A DNA stretch of 64,000 bases from Cherax quadricarinatus. Lineage: Eukaryota; Arthropoda; Malacostraca; Decapoda; Parastacidae. The notes under the pieces are model-generated. The model was not told where the DNA came from, did no database searches, and worked only from the letters and a program-made list of their open reading frames with translations. Each line of letters begins with the position of its first letter. The first letter of the stretch is position 1. Positions 1 through 11,857 of this stretch are shown here, one piece after another. Made by a program: the position numbers and the translations under genes. The DNA lies in contig NC_091378.1 in the NCBI RefSeq assembly GCF_038502225.1, forward strand, positions 10,597,351-10,661,350, in the 5' to 3' direction.

Positions 1-138
1 TTCATTGGGTCAGGTGACCTGACCTCTCAGCGTCACCTAATCTCTCTTCATTGGGTCAGGTGACCTGACCTCTCAGCGTCACCTAATCTCTCTTCATTGG
101 GTCAGGTGACCTGACCTCTCAGCGTCACCTAATCTCTC
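1..138. repeat. 46-bp tandem repeat, 3 copies
   Basis: Three essentially identical 46-bp units, each beginning TTCATTGGGTCAGG and ending CACCTAATCTCTC. Each unit holds the palindrome CAGGTGACCTG. The array probably starts before the window. The end of a unit (cagcRtcacctaatctctc) recurs at 319-340, between two SINE-like insertions. Confidence 0.9.
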
Positions 139-149
139 TTCATTATTTA

Positions 150-318
150 CCCCTCAAGGGAGGTTCCTTGATGTTGGTGAGGGGCTCTTAATTTAGGGAA
201 TTGGATCTGTGCTCCAGTTCCCCGAATTAAGCCTGAATGCCTTCCACATCCCCCCCCCAGGCGCTGTATAATCCTCCGGGTTTAGCGCTTCCCCTTGATT
301 ATAATAATAATAATAATC
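150..318 (+). mobile_element. SINE-like element with (AAT)n tail, copy 1
   Basis: A 169-bp non-coding element starts CCCCTCAAGG and ends in a GATTATAATAAT tail. It is nearly identical to the copy at 62425-62593, whose 11-bp target duplications fix the borders. The 5' part can fold (CCCTCAAGG with a TTCCTTGA/GAGGGG return). The 3' part carries the conserved block GCGCTGTATAATCC...GGTTTAGCGCTTCCCC. I see no clear tRNA A/B boxes, so the origin of the head is unknown. The short AT-rich tail suggests mobilisation by a LINE. Confidence 0.75.
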
Positions 319-347
319 AGCATCACCTAATCTCTCTTCATTATTTA

Positions 348-508
348 CCCCTCAAGGGAGGTTCCTTGATGTTGGTAAGGGGCTCTTAATCTAGGGAATT
401 GGATCTGTGCTCCAGTTCCCTGAATTGAACCCGAATACCTTCCAGCCCACCCACGCGCTGTTTAATCCTACGGGTTTAGCGCTCCCCATGATTATTATTA
501 ATATTATC
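348..508 (+). mobile_element. SINE-like element with (ATT)n tail, copy 2
   Basis: Second copy of the family at 150-318, about 90% alike, with the same start (cccctcaagggagg) and 3' block. The flank cttcattattta before it is roughly repeated as cttcatcattta after the tail, consistent with a target-site duplication. The 29 bp between the two SINEs copy the 29 bp upstream of the first. Either two insertions hit the same array unit, or unit plus SINE was duplicated. Confidence 0.7.
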
Positions 509-524
509 TTCATCATTTAGTAAC

Positions 525-690
525 AAAAAAAGGCACAATACCGTGACTGGAACGATACACAAATAACCCGCACATAAAAGAGAGAAGCTTACGACGAGGT
601 TTCGGTCCGACTTGGACCATTGTCAATGGTCCAAGTCGGACCGAAACGTCGTCGTAAGCTTCTCTCTTTTATGTGCGGGTTATTTGTGTG
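525..690. mobile_element. Near-perfect hairpin element (65-bp arms, 1-nt spacer)
   Basis: The arms 558-622 and 624-688 are reverse complements centred on base 623, with one mismatch. The left arm continues outward to about 525 (aacaaaaaaaggcacaatacc). A single arm of the same element lies at 33098-33204, and diverged versions at 31830-31980 and 50665-50735. Each arm reads GGTCC-AAGTC-GGACC followed by GAAACGTCGTC, which resembles the stem II and 3' half of the hammerhead-like motif seen elsewhere in the window. No reading frame. Confidence 0.75.
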
Positions 691-1060
691 TTCATTATTT
701 AGTCACCGTTTTCAGTAAATTGAATAATGATAAGCTAAGACTGGCGAAACTCATAATGGGCGAAACGATTCCTTAATAAACTCCATAACTTTTGCATGTT
801 TCGGGCAAGTTATTCACAATACTGTCCACATAACATACCGCTGAATTGATTACTACTGGCTACACTAACATCTAAAATTTCCAACAAATTAAAATTGGTA
901 GCTACCATTTTATTGACTTAACTTTTATCACATTTAATTCCTTACTTAAATTAATATTAGAGAGTCTGAACATTTTAATCCCTAGACTGCTGCTACACCA
1001 ACAGTTTTGTCTCCCGGATTTTGGACACAGCAGATTCTAGCCTCATAAGCTAATTACTAG
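691..1060. other. No recognisable feature
   Basis: AT-rich unique-looking sequence. I see no open frame of useful length, no repeat and no RNA gene. Confidence 0.6.
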
Positions 1061-1103
1061 TGGGTAAGTGCTGTATTACCCCTACAGGTTTAGCTTTTCC
1101 CCA

Positions 1104-1188
<85 letters not shown>
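1061..1188 (+). repeat. SINE 3' tail with (ACT)n-(AAT)n microsatellite
   Basis: The block ctgtattacccctacaggtttagcttttcccc matches the 3' part of the AAT-tailed SINE family. It is followed by about 14 ACT/CTA units and then about 14 AAT units. The SINE head is missing or too decayed to see. Confidence 0.65.
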
Positions 1189-1189
<1 letters not shown>

Positions 1190-1446
1190 GTAGATGACAG
1201 GACTTACGGGTGTTGGGAGACTCACTTATACGTCTTTCCTCGTCCGTGTTATGGTTTGTTTGCAATTGTGTCATTACGATTTCGTGAGTTATGAATGACG
1301 GCTTTGAGGGGACTAGAGCTAGAGTTCATCACAACCATGCTGGCAGGAGATTCAACTGTAAAAACTTGCATTTGTGGTCACACTGGTGCCTGTACTAACC
1401 TCTCTTATGGTGTATGAATATACATAGTTGCATGAATCTTATTGTA

Positions 1447-1530
1447 GCCAGCTGGCCCAGTGGCTTACGCGCTGGCTTGGAGTTTTACGACTTACTCGAG
1501 TTTAATCCCTACCCGTGGTATGGCGAATCT
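1447..1530 (+). mobile_element. tRNA-derived SINE head
   Basis: TGGCCCAGTGG (1453-1463) fits the Pol III A box TRGYNNARNNG. GAGTTTAATCC (1498-1508) is a degraded B box, 45 nt further on. The following ccgtggtatggcgaatct is shared with the copy at 44265-44360, which shows a dispersed family rather than a single tRNA gene. No clover-leaf is complete, so it is not called as a tRNA. Confidence 0.6.
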
Positions 1531-2013
1531 TGGTGCTTGTGGATGTGATTCGAGCGCATTATCTCCGTTCTCTAAAGTAGTAGTTTATATATGTTGCCTT
1601 TTAAGTTATTAATAACGTAATACTCTGTAGTATATGACTAAAGACTTGAGACTACTGTAAAAGCAGAAACAATACAAATGTATTTAAATTCTGTTTGCAG
1701 TATCTAACTGCACACGTTATACAGTAAAAATAGACCTTAAATAGAAATGTTTGAAGTCGCCCAAATTGTCTAACATATTTGTAGACGGGGTTGTAAAAAA
1801 ACATTAGCGCTAAAATGTTAGGGAGACGTGGGATTAAAATACAACGTAAGAACATAAGAAAGAAGGAACACTGCAACAGGCCTACTGACCCACGCGGAGC
1901 AGGTCCATTCCCCCCCCCCCCGGATTAGCCCAATGACCCACCCAGTCTGGTCACCTCCACTCAAGGAAGGAGCACGGCACCAGACCCAGCAGCACAAGCT
2001 AGTCAGGTCCAAC

Positions 2014-4971
2014 TCACACCCACCCACACCCACTCATGTATTTATCTAACCTATTTTTAAAACTACACAACGTTTTAGCCTCAATAACTGTACTCGGGAG
2101 TTTGTTCCACTCATCCACAACTCTATTACCAAACCAGTGCTTTCCTATATCCTTCCTGAATCTGAATTTTTCCAACTTGAAACCATTGCTGCGAGTCCTG
2201 TCTTGGCTGGAAATTTTCAGCACGCTATTTACATCCCCTTTATTTATTCCTGTTTTCCATTTATACACCTCGATCATATCCCCCCTAATTCTACGCCTTT
2301 CGAGAGAGTGCAGATTCAGGGCCCTCAGTCTATCCTCATAGGGAAGATTTCTGATACATGGGATCATCTTTGTCATCCTCCTCTGTACGTTTTCCAGAGC
2401 ATTTATATCCATTCTGTAATACGGTGACCAGAACTGAGCAGCATAGTCTAAATGAGGCCTAACCAAGGATATATAGAGTTGAAGAACAACCTGAGGACTT
2501 CTATTATTTATACTTCTAGATATGAAGCCAAGAATTCTGTTAGCTTTATTGCGAACACTAATGCACTGTTGTCTTGGTTTTAGATTACTGCTAACCAGAA
2601 CTCCTAAATCCTTTTCGCAATCAGTAGTATTAAGATCTACATTATTTAGTTTATATGTGGCATGGTTATTTTCCTGTCCAACATTTAGAACTTTGCATTT
2701 GTCTATATTAAACTGCATCTGCCACTTCTCCGACCATTGCATCAGTCTATTCAAATCATCCTGGAGTGCTCTAGTGTCCTCATTAGAATGAATTGGACGG
2801 CCTATTTTGGTGTCATCAGCAAATTTGCTTATGTCGCTATTTATTCCCTCATCTATGTCGTTTATGTAAATTGTGAACAACAACGGGCCCAACACTGACC
2901 CCTGAGGAACACCGCTTGTGACGTGCCCCCATTCTGATTTCTCCCCATTTATGCAAACTCTCTGCTGCCTATTTGTCAGCCATGCCTCTACCCAGGAAAA
3001 AATTTCTCCTCCTATTCCGTGTGCCTTAAGTTTCCTCAATAGCCTCTGATGTGGAACTCTATCGAAAGCCTTACTGAAGTCCATATACACAATATCATAT
3101 TCATTACCATGATCTACCTCCTCAAACACCTTAGTGAAAAAAGTTAGTAAATTCGTAAGACAGGAACGCCCCTTTGTAAAACCGTGTTGAGATTCATTAA
3201 TCAATCTGTGCCTATCAAGATGGCTACGAATTGCTTCGGCAATTATTGATTCCATAAATTTTCCCACTATGGAGGTAAGGCTTATTGGTCTATAGTTCGA
3301 AGCCAAGGACCTGTCACCTGCCTTGTAAATAGGTATTACATTTGCCATTTTCCACTTATCAGGCACTATGCCAGTTTGTAGTGATATGTTAAAAAGATTA
3401 GCCAAAGGTATGCTAAGTTCCTCTTTACATTCCTTTAACACCCTTGCAAACAGTTCATCAGGACCTGGGGATTTGTTAGGTTTTAGTTTCTCTATTTGTC
3501 TGAGGACCATGTCACTAGTTACCGCAATCGTGCATAGTTTATTATCATCCTGTTCTACATAATCTATTATTTCAGGAATATCGCTAGTATTTTCCTGGGT
3601 GAAAACTGAGAGGAAGTAGGTATTGAGAATTTCACACATATCCTTATCACTGTCAGTGATCTGACCAGAGTTACTCTTAAGTGGGCCAATCTTGTCCCTA
3701 ATCTTACTTCTGTATACCTGAAAGAACCCTTTTGGGTTAGTCTTTGAATCCCTTGCGACCTTAGCCTCATAATCCCTTTTTGCTTTTCTTATTCCTTTCT
3801 TTATTTCTCTCTTTAATTGAATATATTGATTTCTTAACTGCCCATCCCCTCTTTTGATACGCCTATATATGCCTCTCTTTTGACCAATGAGATGTTTTAA
3901 TCTATTGTTCATCCATTTGGGATCATTTTTGTTAGATCTAATTTCCCTACTCGGAACAAAAGTTGTCTGGGCAGCTAGAACTATGCTCTGAAAAACGTCA
4001 TATTGGCAACCAAGATCACCTACCTGACCCATAGTCAGGACATCCCAATTTAGCCCACCCAGGTAATTTTTCAGTCCCATGAAGTCGGCCAAGCGAAAAT
4101 CTGGGACAGAGATTTGATTGCAGTTATCTGGGTAATTCCATGATATATTGAAACTAAGTGATTTGTGATCACTTTCCCCAAGCTCATCATTAACCTCAAG
4201 ATTATTAATTAGTGAATCTTTGTTGGCAAGAACCAAGTCAAGCAGATTGTTTCCTCTAGTTGGTTCTGTCACAACCTGTTCTAAAAAGCAATCCTGAACC
4301 GTATCAAGAAAGTCACTAGACTCAAGATTTCCTGTCATATTGTTCCAATCAATTTGTCTAAAGTTAAAATCTCCCATTATCACAACATTTTCATATCTAG
4401 ATGCCTTATGAATTTCGTCCCATAACAGCTTACTGCACTCCCTATCAAGGTTTGGGGGCCTATAAATCACACCCAAAATTAATTTGTCACGACCCTCGAG
4501 AAACTGTAGCCAAACAGATTCTGTGTTCGATGTTTCTAATCTTATATCATGTCTAAGACAACAATTTAAATTTTCTCTGACATACATCGCCACTCCACCA
4601 CCCTTCCTGTTGACCCTATCAGTGTGGAATAGTTTATAACCCTGTATGTTGCATTCAGAAGGCATTTCTCTATCTTTCAGGTTGAACCAGGTCTCTGTTA
4701 TACCAATAATATCTATATTACCTACACTTGCAAGTAATCTTAGCTCATCTATCTTATTTCTTAGACTCCTACTATTTGTATAGTAAACCTTAAGGGAGCT
4801 AGTCACTCGTTGCCCTCTACTATCTCTCTTTGTTTGTTGATCAATTGATTTGCCATTACTAGCAACTTTATTTTGAATATTGTCTTTTAAACATATCCCT
4901 GAGGTATCCCGGTAATAACTGCTGTTTTTAACCCTAATGCTGCAGCCTGATTGTTTCCCACAAACACCCAT
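2014..4971 (-). CDS. CR1 LINE ORF2: endonuclease plus reverse transcriptase (985 aa)
   Basis: Polyprotein that nicks target DNA and copies the element RNA by target-primed reverse transcription. An apurinic-type endonuclease spans about residues 60-275. It shows ITETW at 91-95 (metal-binding Glu), GDFN at 200-203 and SDH at 267-269. A Lys/Arg-rich linker runs from about 340 to 410. The reverse transcriptase spans about 490-770, with NYRPISL at 559-565, DFSKAFD at 631-637 (first catalytic Asp), GVPQGS at 687-692 and FADD at 717-720 (catalytic pair). A thumb/C-terminal region follows to residue 985. The length is normal for CR1 ORF2. The ATG at 4971 lies 14 nt after the ORF1 stop and in another frame, so translation probably depends on reinitiation. 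No inactivating change is visible. Confidence 0.93.
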   Translation of the reverse strand: MGVCGKQSGCSIRVKNSSYYRDTSGICLKDNIQNKVASNGKSIDQQTKRDSRGQRVTSSLKVYYTNSRSLRNKIDELRLLASVGNIDIIGITETWFNLKDREMPSECNIQGYKLFHTDRVNRKGGGVAMYVRENLNCCLRHDIRLETSNTESVWLQFLEGRDKLILGVIYRPPNLDRECSKLLWDEIHKASRYENVVIMGDFNFRQIDWNNMTGNLESSDFLDTVQDCFLEQVVTEPTRGNNLLDLVLANKDSLINNLEVNDELGESDHKSLSFNISWNYPDNCNQISVPDFRLADFMGLKNYLGGLNWDVLTMGQVGDLGCQYDVFQSIVLAAQTTFVPSREIRSNKNDPKWMNNRLKHLIGQKRGIYRRIKRGDGQLRNQYIQLKREIKKGIRKAKRDYEAKVARDSKTNPKGFFQVYRSKIRDKIGPLKSNSGQITDSDKDMCEILNTYFLSVFTQENTSDIPEIIDYVEQDDNKLCTIAVTSDMVLRQIEKLKPNKSPGPDELFARVLKECKEELSIPLANLFNISLQTGIVPDKWKMANVIPIYKAGDRSLASNYRPISLTSIVGKFMESIIAEAIRSHLDRHRLINESQHGFTKGRSCLTNLLTFFTKVFEEVDHGNEYDIVYMDFSKAFDRVPHQRLLRKLKAHGIGGEIFSWVEAWLTNRQQRVCINGEKSEWGHVTSGVPQGSVLGPLLFTIYINDIDEGINSDISKFADDTKIGRPIHSNEDTRALQDDLNRLMQWSEKWQMQFNIDKCKVLNVGQENNHATYKLNNVDLNTTDCEKDLGVLVSSNLKPRQQCISVRNKANRILGFISRSINNRSPQVVLQLYISLVRPHLDYAAQFWSPYYRMDINALENVQRRMTKMIPCIRNLPYEDRLRALNLHSLERRRIRGDMIEVYKWKTGINKGDVNSVLKISSQDRTRSNGFKLEKFRFRKDIGKHWFGNRVVDEWNKLPSTVIEAKTLCSFKNRLDKYMSGCGWV

Positions 4972-4985
4972 ACCTCTATAATCTA

Positions 4986-5840
4986 TCAGTTTAAATTCCT
5001 AGACAAGTCATCAATTACCCTCTCAATTGAATTGGCTAATGCAACCACTCCATCCCCAGAGAGATGAACCCCATCCCTTGCATACATATCACGTTTGCCA
5101 AAGAATAGGTCCCAGTTATCAATGAATGGGATTGCAAGTTCCTTGCAGTACCTGTCTAGCCAGCAATTTATACCAATTGCCCTAGACATCCATTCATTGC
5201 CCACTCCCTTTCTAGGCAAGATGCTACATATGACTGGGATCCCTCCCTTAGACCTAACTACTTCTATGGCTGACCTGTACTTATCCAGCAGCTCCTCTCT
5301 CCTGCCCTTCCCAATGTCATTACCCCCAGCACTAAGACAGATAATGGGCTTGTTCCCATTACCTGCCATAATATTATCCAACCTGCTGACTATGTCACCA
5401 ACACCAGCTCCAGGAAGGCACACTCTCTGTCTGACCTTTCTGTCTCTGTTACAAAATGCACGGTCCATATATCTTACCTGAGAATCGCCTACTATTAAAA
5501 TATTCTTACCTTGATTAGCAGGGGAATCAGTGGTACCTTCAACCTCACTAACCACTGAAGTACACTCGTCTTGGAGAACAGAGAATCGATTTCCTACCTT
5601 CACATCTTCTCTATTAACTCTCCTCATCTTCCTTCTTCCTGAACTGTGAACCACTTGCCACTTAAAGCGGCTGCCACTATCACTGCTGGTGACCATTTCC
5701 TCCTTACCAGCTAAATCCTTCTCACACTCGCTCCCAAACTCATCTATGCGAAGCTTCAGCCTCCTATTTTCCTCCTGAAGAAGTAGAATCTCCTTCTTCA
5801 ACACTTGAACCTGAGATTCTAAAACACTACAACAAGCCAT
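4986..5840 (-). CDS. CR1 LINE ORF1: coiled coil plus SGNH/GDSL esterase (284 aa)
   Basis: The accessory protein of the same CR1 element. Residues about 8-35 form a Leu/Glu-rich coiled coil. Residues 55-75 are basic and may bind nucleic acid. From about 112 there is an SGNH hydrolase: block I is GDS at 118-120 (nucleophile Ser120), block III is GGND at 172-175, and block V is DGVH at 256-259 (catalytic Asp and His). ORF1 esterases of this type are known from several CR1 lineages; their role in retrotransposition is unsettled. All catalytic residues are present. The ATG at 5840 lies about 70 bp inside the element's 5' end, and the stop is TGA at 4986-4988. Calling it part of the LINE rather than a host esterase rests on its position and orientation. 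Confidence 0.88.
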   Translation of the reverse strand: MACCSVLESQVQVLKKEILLLQEENRRLKLRIDEFGSECEKDLAGKEEMVTSSDSGSRFKWQVVHSSGRRKMRRVNREDVKVGNRFSVLQDECTSVVSEVEGTTDSPANQGKNILIVGDSQVRYMDRAFCNRDRKVRQRVCLPGAGVGDIVSRLDNIMAGNGNKPIICLSAGGNDIGKGRREELLDKYRSAIEVVRSKGGIPVICSILPRKGVGNEWMSRAIGINCWLDRYCKELAIPFIDNWDLFFGKRDMYARDGVHLSGDGVVALANSIERVIDDLSRNLN

Positions 5841-5911
5841 GGTGCTTGGTAACAGCCCACGCTAACTCCCAAGAGCTTAGGCAGGTATGACCGCAGGTGA
5901 CCACTGACCTC

Positions 5912-6240
5912 AGCGTAAGAAATTTATTCCATATGAAAATCAATATTTTCTGTATCCAACTATTAAACTTGGTTTTCATCGACTTGGACATTTGTCATGT
6001 CCTCATTGGACGTCATTTTCTTACAAATTCTACAATTGTCTGAGTATTGTAAAGATAACTGGTGTGAGGGGTGTGTCTTGTATATTATCTTCCTGCTGAG
6101 GCGGCCTCTGATGTCGCCGAGTTAGACAAATACTCGTTGGTTTCAGTTTTATTTTGAAAGGCTTTTAAACTAAAGTCTGTGTGTACTGCTTGTTGGAGTT
6201 CTTACATGGCGACAAGGTTCGCCTCATTATTTGTTGTAAT
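5912..6240. other. No recognisable feature
   Basis: Unique-looking sequence between the CR1 5' end and the next inverted-pair element. No supportable gene. Confidence 0.55.
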
Positions 6241-6244
6241 CTCA

Positions 6245-6550
6245 GTCTGTAATAATGTTGGTAGAATTACCGACAATGTGCAGCTAATGCGGCATTTTTA
6301 TTGTGACAACGTTTCGCTCTTCAGGAACTTTGTCAAACCTTAAAAAACGACACAAGGCCACAGAGGGCATATATAGGTATTGCAGTGAGGTGAAAGGCAT
6401 AAATAATACAATCGTTATAGGTAACAGTGGTAATGCTAGTAGTTGTAGTAGTACTTGTAATAGTAGGTAGCAGTAGTAGGTAGTAGTAGTAGGTAGTAGT
6501 AGTAGGTAGTAGTAGGTAGTAGTAGGTAGTAGTAGTAAGTAGTAGAAGTA

Positions 6551-6606
<56 letters not shown>

Positions 6607-6790
6607 GTAGTAGTAGCAGTAGTAGTACAATTACTAGTATTACTATTACTACCTATAACGATTATATGCCTTGCACCTCATTCCAATAACCAAATATACC
6701 CTCCTTGTCCACGTATTGTTTGTAACGGCTTGACAAAGCTCCTGGAGAGCGAAACTTGCCACAGTAAAAATGTTACATTGGTTACATATG
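6245..6790. mobile_element. Inverted pair of Penelope-type terminal segments around a (TAG)n core, no ORF
   Basis: The left segment (about 6250-6470) is on the minus strand and the right segment (about 6625-6780) on the plus strand. Both match the terminal parts of the Penelope element at 19241-21299: the GIY-YIG element's 3' flank with tatatgccctctgtggcc, the hammerhead-like core, and ATTGTGGCAACG. Between them is an imperfect (TAG)n microsatellite of about 190 bp, where the larger element has coding sequence. Hammerhead-like cores lie at 6305-6336 (minus) and 6730-6760 (plus), both with box TTGACAA. This looks like a non-autonomous derivative or a deletion product. Confidence 0.65.
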
Positions 6791-6839
6791 TAACCTTTTA
6801 CCTAACACTCTCAGTCTGACAAGGTATCTTGCAAGCAAT

Positions 6840-7140
6840 GTTGACCACTGATCATGACCATCCATAACAATATTCTTCACATTTAGCGTTAGCTTTGTTC
6901 GAACAGCCGGCTATCTTTTGTTGGGTTCTTGGGTATTCCAGTATTCAGAAAAATGAACTTACAAACTCCTCTGCACGTTCAATAGCTCCAGATTGTGAAG
7001 TCTTCCTCAGGCAGTCGTGACTTAGCTCTTCCAAGATCGCTTGTAGCATGTCATTTTTCCCTTCGTGAAGCCAAACTTGGGCGCATTGGTCACTTTCACT
7101 CCATCACCGTCATCTGTTGGGAGCAATTCTCGTGACTCCA
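6840..7140. other. No recognisable feature
   Basis: No open frame, repeat or RNA gene seen. Confidence 0.5.
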
Positions 7141-7276
7141 CAAGGATCACATCTGACTGTGAAGACTGCAAGACCACGATGATACACAAGGATCACATCT
7201 GACTGTGAAGACTGCAAGACCACGATGATACACAAGGATCACATCTGACTGTGAAGACTGTAAGACCACGATGATC
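7141..7276. repeat. 46-bp tandem repeat, 3 copies
   Basis: Unit CAAGGATCACATCTGACTGT... of 46 bp, with copies at 7141, 7187 and 7233. The copies are nearly identical (one C/T difference in the third). The period equals that of the array at 1-138, but the sequence is unrelated. Confidence 0.9.
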
Positions 7277-8836
<1,560 letters not shown>

Positions 8837-8973
8837 GAAATATAGGGGGTAGTAGGAGAAAATAATTTTGAAACAGCTTCAGGGAGAACCTTGAGTTTTC
8901 CCTGAAGCAAGTTTATTGTTTTCTCTGAGGATGAGGATCCCCAGGACAGTTCCAGAGGTGGTACCTCACTATG

Positions 8974-8977
<4 letters not shown>
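8837..8977 (+). mobile_element. 3' flank shared by both LINE copies
   Basis: A GGCTTCAGGRAGAA / CCTTGAAGC hairpin-like block followed by ccagaggtggtacc. The same arrangement follows copy 2 at 10388-10517. In both places it ends directly in (TA)n, so it is probably the true 3' end of this LINE family. Confidence 0.5.

Positions 8978-9058
<81 letters not shown>
8978..9058. repeat. (TA)n microsatellite
   Basis: About 80 bp of TA between the two LINE copies. Confidence 0.95.
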
Positions 9059-9059
<1 letters not shown>

Positions 9060-9060
<1 letters not shown>

Positions 9061-10515
9061 CAATCTGGACACCCACGATGCCTTGTACCTTCTCCCAAAG
9101 TGCTTGAGTCTGCCCAGGTTGACATATTTCCTAAGATGTGCACCTTCATATGATAACCCCATACTGCACGAATATGACAGTATCCTGAGGCAGATTTTCA
9201 CGAAAGTACTTAACCTTACTCTAGAAGATGGGCAGTGAAAGTCATCACAGATTGCAATACCTGCTTTTCTGTCCTCATGCACTGCATCCAGAGAGCTTGT
9301 AGCAGCGATTCTCCCTGAACATCTTAGGGACAAGATTGGAGTCTAGGACCAAAAGTTCATTGACGGAGCCATGATCTGGGATAATCTAATGGGCTCTGAA
9401 ACTAGACCTGCTATCCCCCAACAACTGCAAACAATCACACTGGGATGGCCCGATAGTGGAGAAAATACCCTCAACAATGCTTAAGTGTGTGTCAGGGAAG
9501 GATAGAGCCCGCTTCCTGGCAGTGGGAGCTCCTCATGCAGGGGACTTTCTGTTGGCTGTTCCCAACTCCTGCCTTGGCACACGGCTCGACCCACAGACCA
9601 TCCGCATTGGTATTGCCCTTCGACTTGCCGCCCCTATTCTCGCCCAACACAGGTGTATTTGTGGCAGTGAAGCAGCAGACCGATTCGGGTACCATCGTCT
9701 TGTGTGCCGTAAATCCGAGGGAAAAATTGCAAGACATGAGGAGGTTAATAACATCATCAAGAGGAGCCTCACAACAGCCGGATGCCCAGCAGTAAAGGAG
9801 CCACCCCAACTATGCAGATCTGATGGCAGCCAGAAGCGTCCAGATGGTATCACACTTCAAGCCTGGACAGATGGGAAGCAGGTGGTGTGGGACTACACAT
9901 GTGCATCTACCTTGGCTGATACCTATCTCCAATACACCAGGGAGGAAGGAGGGGCAGCCGCCAGCTTCAGGGAGTCCCAAAAGTCTAGAAAATATGGAGA
10001 ACTTGCCCATCATTATATGTTTGTTCCCATAGGCTCAGAGACCCTTGGCTCATGGGGAAAGAGTGCATCTAAGTTCCTTAAGGAGCTAGGCAAAAGACTC
10101 ATCAGGGTAACTAGGGATCCCAGGGCAGCTAGTTTTCTGTTCCAGCGACTCAGTGCGGCTGTTCAGAGGGGTAATGCCTGCTGTGTTTTTGGCACGCGCC
10201 CCAGCTCTAAGGAGCTGGATGAGATTTTCGCATTGTAATCAGTGACAAACACGTAACAATATGTACCAGACATGTATCTCTCACATCACATGTACTGTAT
10301 ATGCCATCTTTATATCAACATTGTATCTCTTAAACCTTTTGTACCATATTATGTAATAAAATATACCTATTGGTAAAAAAGAATGAAAAGATGGGGTGGT
10401 ATGGGAAGTGGAATATTCAAACGGCTTCAGGAAGAAATCCAAATATTCTTCCTTGAAGCCTTTTTATCCACTTCTCCAAGGCTATGGGTCCCACAATTTA
10501 CACCAGAGGTGGACC

Positions 10516-10517
<2 letters not shown>
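9060..10517 (+). mobile_element. 5'-truncated LINE of an REL-endonuclease type, copy 2
   Basis: The coding relic runs from about 9060 to the stop at 10238. A 3' UTR follows, with AATAAA at about 10355 and the shared hairpin block, ending in (TA)n at 10518. The upstream part (9060-9470) is a degraded region of the same protein. Its 5' end abuts (TA)n. I could not see the reverse transcriptase core, which must lie in the missing 5' part. Confidence 0.6.
9145..10238 (+). pseudogene. LINE protein C-terminus: CCHC finger and PD-(D/E)xK-like domain
   Basis: The open part runs to 10238, with its first ATG at 9477. It carries a Cys/His cluster CICGSE...HRLVC (CxC-Hx4C, as upstream of the endonuclease in R2-type LINEs). 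Next comes KRPDG, then a VVWDYTC strand that could supply the PD...D core of a restriction-like endonuclease. Conserved blocks after that are ETLGSWGK, KFLKELGKRL, AASFLFQRLS and VQRGNACCVFGT. The upstream segment (AIPAFLSSC, ASRELVAAILPEHL) is in another frame and holds TGA and TAG stops, so a frameshift near 9470 separates the halves. Proteins with this C-terminal architecture are common among metazoan retroelement relics. Assignment to an R2/NeSL-like clade is inference. Confidence 0.55.

Positions 10518-10591
<74 letters not shown>
10518..10591. repeat. (TA)n microsatellite
   Basis: About 73 bp of TA, between the LINE 3' end and a MITE. Confidence 0.95.
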
Positions 10592-11153
<562 letters not shown>

Positions 11154-11269
11154 ATAAGATCACAGTAAACAGGTGATTTCAGAATATGCAAAACAACCAC
11201 TCTGAAAGAATAGAGAAATTCCAAGCGCTTTCGTGACTACTTTATGAACGAATTTGTATAGATAAAATA

Positions 11270-11857
11270 TAATGATAATTAAAATACCCAAGAAATGTAA
11301 TTGATAAATCTTTTAAAGTTGCTAGAAATACTTTTTACAATCCAAAAAGGGACAACCAGCCTTATTCAACTAAAAATATGTTGGTTCTCCCTTACCATGA
11401 AAACTTGGTTGATATGCCTTCTCTTCTTAAGACTTTTAATATTAAAGTTGTATTCAAAAATCTTGATACAGTAAAAAAACTTTTGATAAAGAATTCCCCC
11501 CAAAATGCTGATGGATGTGTCTATAAGATTCCTTGTAAAATTTGCGATAAAGTTTATTACGGTCAAACTGGTAAAAATCTCGAACTAAGATTAAAACAAC
11601 ATAAATATAGCATTAGAACTGGACAAGATTCCAATGCTCTATTTATTCATGTAAGAGATTTTAACCATCCAATTGATTTTCAAAAAGTTGAGAAAGTAGT
11701 ATCAAGCAAGTCCATGGTCGACAGGAATATAATTGAATCTTGTTTCATAAAAAGCAGTTTTGACAATAATATGAATATTTCCTTTGGTTTATATAAATTA
11801 GATCCATTTATAATTAATAGAATTTGGGAAGAATTTAATAATACACTGGACAAATAA
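11270..11857 (+). pseudogene. Penelope-like GIY-YIG endonuclease, 3' part of the ORF
   Basis: The open frame starts after a TAA near 11270; the first ATG is at 11378. It holds the C-terminal third of a Penelope polyprotein: a linker (NVIDKSFKVARNTFYNP), then a GIY-YIG nuclease with GCVYKIPC, VYYGQTGKNLELRLKQH (YYG second half and catalytic Arg), FIHVRDFNHPIDF, and NIIESCFI with the conserved Glu. The Cys pair KIPCKIC matches the zinc-binding knuckle of Penelope nucleases. The reverse transcriptase is missing. 5' truncation is usual for these elements. Confidence 0.8.

Larger units (their letters stand above)
1846..5911 (-). mobile_element. CR1-type LINE, apparently full length
   Basis: A complete two-ORF non-LTR retrotransposon on the minus strand. 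The order is a short 5' leader (about 5841-5911), ORF1 (4986-5840), a 14-nt gap, ORF2 (2014-4971) and a 3' UTR ending near 1846 in TTCTTATGTTCTTA. That kind of short 3' octamer repeat is typical of CR1. Both frames are open with no stop or frameshift, so this copy looks young and may be competent. Related pieces are at 27550-28937 (about 95% identical by eye), 16780-17908 (old) and 41212-41922 (a related subfamily). I could not find a target-site duplication. Confidence 0.9.

Noticed and set aside
1447..1530. tRNA gene
   Set aside because: A and B boxes are degraded, no clover-leaf closes, and the same flank recurs at 44265; it is a SINE head.
4986..5840. Host GDSL esterase gene
   Set aside because: It lies directly upstream of CR1 ORF2 in the same orientation with an N-terminal coiled coil, as in known CR1 ORF1 proteins.
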